Assembly: GCA_045655705.1 (NCBI GenBank)
Contig: JAZOPU010000083.1
Location: 1 to 17,593 of the forward strand
Source of the DNA: Scatosoma sp045655705
GTDB lineage: Bacteria; Bacillota; Clostridia; Christensenellales; Borkfalkiaceae
Direction of reading: 5' to 3'
DNA: 17,593 bases
Shown: positions 15,929 through 17,593 of the stretch, piece after piece
How the letters are laid out: every line of letters begins with the position of its first letter
Numbering within the stretch: position 1 is the first letter of the stretch
The notes under the pieces: generated by a model
Databases searched by the model: none
Told to the model about the DNA's origin: nothing
The model's input: only the letters and a program-made list of their open reading frames with translations
Position numbers and translations under genes: made by a program

Positions 15929-15957
15929 ATTATACCACAACGGTGGTAAAAAGTACA
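15929..15957 (-). promoter_or_regulatory. gyrB-gyrA promoter with overlapping dyad
   Basis: On the minus strand, -10 TATAAT is at 15934-15929. About 17 bp upstream the -35 region is poor (TGTACT-like). The spacer is occupied by a perfect dyad, TACCAC-aacg-GTGGTA (15933-15948), that overlaps the -10. A weak -35 with a dyad over the spacer fits a regulated or supercoiling-sensitive promoter; a bound regulator is inference. Confidence 0.65.
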
Positions 15958-15985
15958 GCGTTTGAAAGCCAAAAAACAAAGTTTT

Positions 15986-16001
15986 CGCGCGTGCGCGCGT
16001 G
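15986..16001. other. 16-bp alternating pyrimidine-purine tract (Z-DNA-prone) upstream of gyrB
   Basis: CGCGCGTGCGCGCGTG alternates pyrimidine and purine without a break and is nearly all CG/TG steps, the type most prone to left-handed Z-DNA under negative supercoiling. It lies about 50 bp upstream of the gyrB -10. Short CGCG runs also occur in coding regions of this genome, so chance is possible. Confidence 0.5.
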
Positions 16002-16010
16002 AAATTTCCT

Positions 16011-16016
16011 ATTATA
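16011..16016 (-). promoter_or_regulatory. Possible second gyrB -10 box
   Basis: A TATAAT occurs on the minus strand, 77 bp upstream of the main -10. No convincing -35 is found at 16-18 bp, so this is a weak call for an upstream promoter or polymerase-pausing site. Confidence 0.3.
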
Positions 16017-16075
16017 CGCGTTTATTGCGCCCTTTTTCGCACGACGGCGATTGTTTTGTGTAAATACACGCAAAC

Positions 16076-16103
16076 AAAAAAATCGCCCTACATAGGCGAT
16101 TTT
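16076..16103 (-). terminator. Intrinsic terminator of mazG
   Basis: A 9-bp stem (16079-16087 with 16095-16103) with a 7-nt loop is followed on the minus strand by a T run and then GTTTG, the expected form for a terminator reading from mazG. It lies about 130 nt past the mazG stop, after half-element copy 4. Confidence 0.8.
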
Positions 16104-16120
16104 AAACTATGCTTTTGCGA

Positions 16121-16230
16121 TATATTCAATAATTCCACAACTTTTTCGCAAGGCGAAAAAATTTCACTTGCGCTTTGCGCAAATTTCACTACGAAGTAAT
16201 TTCACTTTTCACGAAGTGAAAAATTTCACT
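16121..16230. repeat. Modular intergenic element, copy 4 (half copy, mazG 3' end)
   Basis: Only one arm plus the core is present. Boundaries are uniform ATTTCACT at 16161, 16183, 16199 and 16223, in place of ACTTCACT. Hairpins: TTTTTCGC/GCGAAAAA (16142-16160), TGCGC/GCGCA (16169-16181) and TTTTCAC/GTGAAAA (16206-16222). The core TATATTCAATAATTCCACAA (16121-16140) is the reverse complement of the TTGTGGAATAAT form in copies 1 and 2. The last base is shared with the mazG TAA stop. Read on the mazG strand, the order is stop, four boundary words, core, then terminator. Confidence 0.8.
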
Positions 16231-17593
16231 TATCTTTCCGTCTGTTTCGCGGAAAGATAATATTCGTCCCATTCTTTTTCGGAAAGCTTGGTAACGTCCT
16301 TGCCCTCTTGGATTGCTTTTTCTTCCGCCAAGGTAAATCTTTTAGAAAATCTTTCCACGCTTTCTGCAAGCGCTTTTTCGCAATCCGCGCCAGCCTTTCT
16401 GCCCACGTTCACCGCCGAGAAAAGCAAATCGCCCACTTCTTTTTCCGTTTGCTCGCTATCGCCCTTTTGGATTGCCTCAAACACTTCTTCGAGTTCTTCT
16501 TTGAGCCTTTGCGCCGCGTCGTCCACGCTTGCAAAATCCATACCCGCTTTGCCCGCGCGTTTACCCACCTTTTGCGCACGCATCACCGCAGGGAAGCATT
16601 TGGGTACGTCGTTGACGGCTTTGGCATAAGTATCCTGCCCCTTTTCTTGCATTTTGTTCTTTTCCCAAACGGAAAGCGCGCTTTCGTTATCGCTCGCCTG
16701 ATCCGTGCCGAATACGTGCGTATGACGGGAAATAAGCTTTTGGCAAATGCCCGTGAGTGCGTCGGTGAGATCGAACGCGCCCGTTTCTTCTTTGAGCACG
16801 GCATGGAACACCGCTTGCAGTAAAATATCCCCCGTTTCTTCGAGTATTTTACTATCGTCTTCTTGGTTTATCGCGTCCACCAGCTCGTAGGCCTCTTCTA
16901 CCGCCGACATTTTTATACTCTCGTTTGTTTGCACGCGATCCCAAGGACAACCGTTAGGCGCACGCAAGCGCAGGATAATTTCTTTTAAATCGTGAATGGT
17001 AAACCGCTCTTTTTTAAGTAAATCGATTTTTTCAATCGCCACTGCCGACGAATAGTCGTATTCTTTTTGGCGATCGAGCGCGTACAGGGGCGTTTTCGTG
17101 CGTTTTCCGCCTTGGATATACAGCGCGGAAATTTCTTCCCCGAAAAGATTGCCAAGGAGCAATTTGCAATCGCTTGCCAAAGCCCTATCGTCCAAATCGT
17201 ACACGATAAGCGGTAACGAAAGCTCGCCTGCGCGCTCACAAAGCTCATACGCCGAAACCGCCGTATACGAACACCCCGCAAAACGGGCAAGCGACGCAAC
17301 CGCGCCCACCTTGGAAACACCGTCTATCACTTGCGCTTTTCCGCGCGTTTTTTTGAGCAACTGCTTGACGGAATAATCTTCGCTCGCCGCGCCGTCCACG
17401 AGATACACCGCGTTCTCGCCTGCGTTTAACACGGCTCTGGCAAGGTTTTTAGACAGCGTTTGAAAGCTTCGGCTTTTCTCATAGACGTAATCGAGTGTCG
17501 TATGCGGTATGCCCAAATCCAAAACCGTTTGATAGGAACGGGTGTTTGCCGTGCGCACGAGCACGGGCGCGCCCGCTTGCACCGCCGACAAAA
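16230..17593 (-). CDS. mazG: YabN-like nucleoside triphosphate pyrophosphohydrolase MazG with N-terminal methylase-like domain (5' end outside window)
   Basis: About 454 residues are visible. A TTG at 17591 is not a credible start: the sequence there is already inside the N-terminal tetrapyrrole-methylase-like domain (APVLVRTANT matches the second strand region of such proteins), so roughly 25-35 residues lie beyond the window edge. That domain (to about residue 195) joins two MazG all-alpha halves. The first begins at GCPWD with the EExYEL and EExGD acidic metal-binding motifs; the second has EELEEVFEAI and EKEVGDLLFSAVN. MazG enzymes cut NTPs and dNTPs to NMP and pyrophosphate, cleaning damaged nucleotides or lowering nucleotide signals. 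The fused two-domain form is known from Bacillus YabN. The gene ends at repeat copy 4 and a terminator, and lies upstream of gyrB with its own transcription end. Confidence 0.9.
   Translation of the reverse strand, partial: LSAVQAGAPVLVRTANTRSYQTVLDLGIPHTTLDYVYEKSRSFQTLSKNLARAVLNAGENAVYLVDGAASEDYSVKQLLKKTRGKAQVIDGVSKVGAVASLARFAGCSYTAVSAYELCERAGELSLPLIVYDLDDRALASDCKLLLGNLFGEEISALYIQGGKRTKTPLYALDRQKEYDYSSAVAIEKIDLLKKERFTIHDLKEIILRLRAPNGCPWDRVQTNESIKMSAVEEAYELVDAINQEDDSKILEETGDILLQAVFHAVLKEETGAFDLTDALTGICQKLISRHTHVFGTDQASDNESALSVWEKNKMQEKGQDTYAKAVNDVPKCFPAVMRAQKVGKRAGKAGMDFASVDDAAQRLKEELEEVFEAIQKGDSEQTEKEVGDLLFSAVNVGRKAGADCEKALAESVERFSKRFTLAEEKAIQEGKDVTKLSEKEWDEYYLSAKQTER

Noticed and set aside
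15999..16199. 66-codon open frame in the gyrB-mazG gap
   Set aside because: It runs through the terminator and half repeat element, and its product is a translation of those repeats.
17589..17591. TTG as start of the MazG protein
   Set aside because: The sequence is already inside the N-terminal domain at this point; the window simply ends.

Overview
This window looks like a chromosomal segment from a Gram-positive bacterium of the Clostridia/Firmicutes type. The evidence is adjacent gyrB-gyrA genes in one operon, GGAG-type ribosome binding sites, consensus TTGNNN-17-TATAAT promoters, a YabN-like two-domain MazG protein, and a large acidic surface protein with a C-terminal membrane anchor. 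The genetic code is standard, with TGA used as stop. I cannot name the species. Most genes are housekeeping. No tRNA, rRNA, CRISPR array or transposase gene is visible.

Layout. 1-3261 (+) is the 3' part of a large cell-surface protein gene ending in a strong intrinsic terminator. 3496-7058 (-) is a serS / DEDDh exonuclease / RsmF-type rRNA methyltransferase operon with 6-nt and overlapping junctions. 7059-7411 is a divergent intergenic region with two good promoters facing away from each other and, on the minus strand, a 176-nt self-complementary RNA that resembles 6S RNA. 7412-9976 (+) is a P-type cation ATPase. 10206-11144 (+) is dusB. 11393-15875 (-) is gyrB-gyrA. 16230-17593 (-) is a MazG nucleotide pyrophosphohydrolase whose start lies outside the window.

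The most unusual feature is a family of intergenic elements at 3298-3500, 9982-10187, 11144-11351 and, as a half copy, 16121-16230. Each full copy has about four 8-bp AGTGAAGT boundaries, then an imperfectly palindromic core (TTGTGGAATAATACAATA or similar), then four complementary ACTTCACT boundaries. A small hairpin fills almost every interval. Hairpin arm sequences differ between copies while the pairing is kept. In every case the element starts at, or within 5 nt of, a stop codon; three times the stop codon shares bases with it. In three cases it lies between that stop and an intrinsic terminator, so it would form a large branched structure in the mRNA 3' end. In the fourth case it separates the ATPase gene from dusB.

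The genes serve general information processing (tRNA charging, tRNA and rRNA modification, DNA supercoiling, nucleotide-pool cleaning), ion transport and the cell surface. There is no accessory or defence island here. The interest lies in the intergenic repeat/3'-UTR system, the 6S-like RNA, and the DNA structure at the gyrB promoter.
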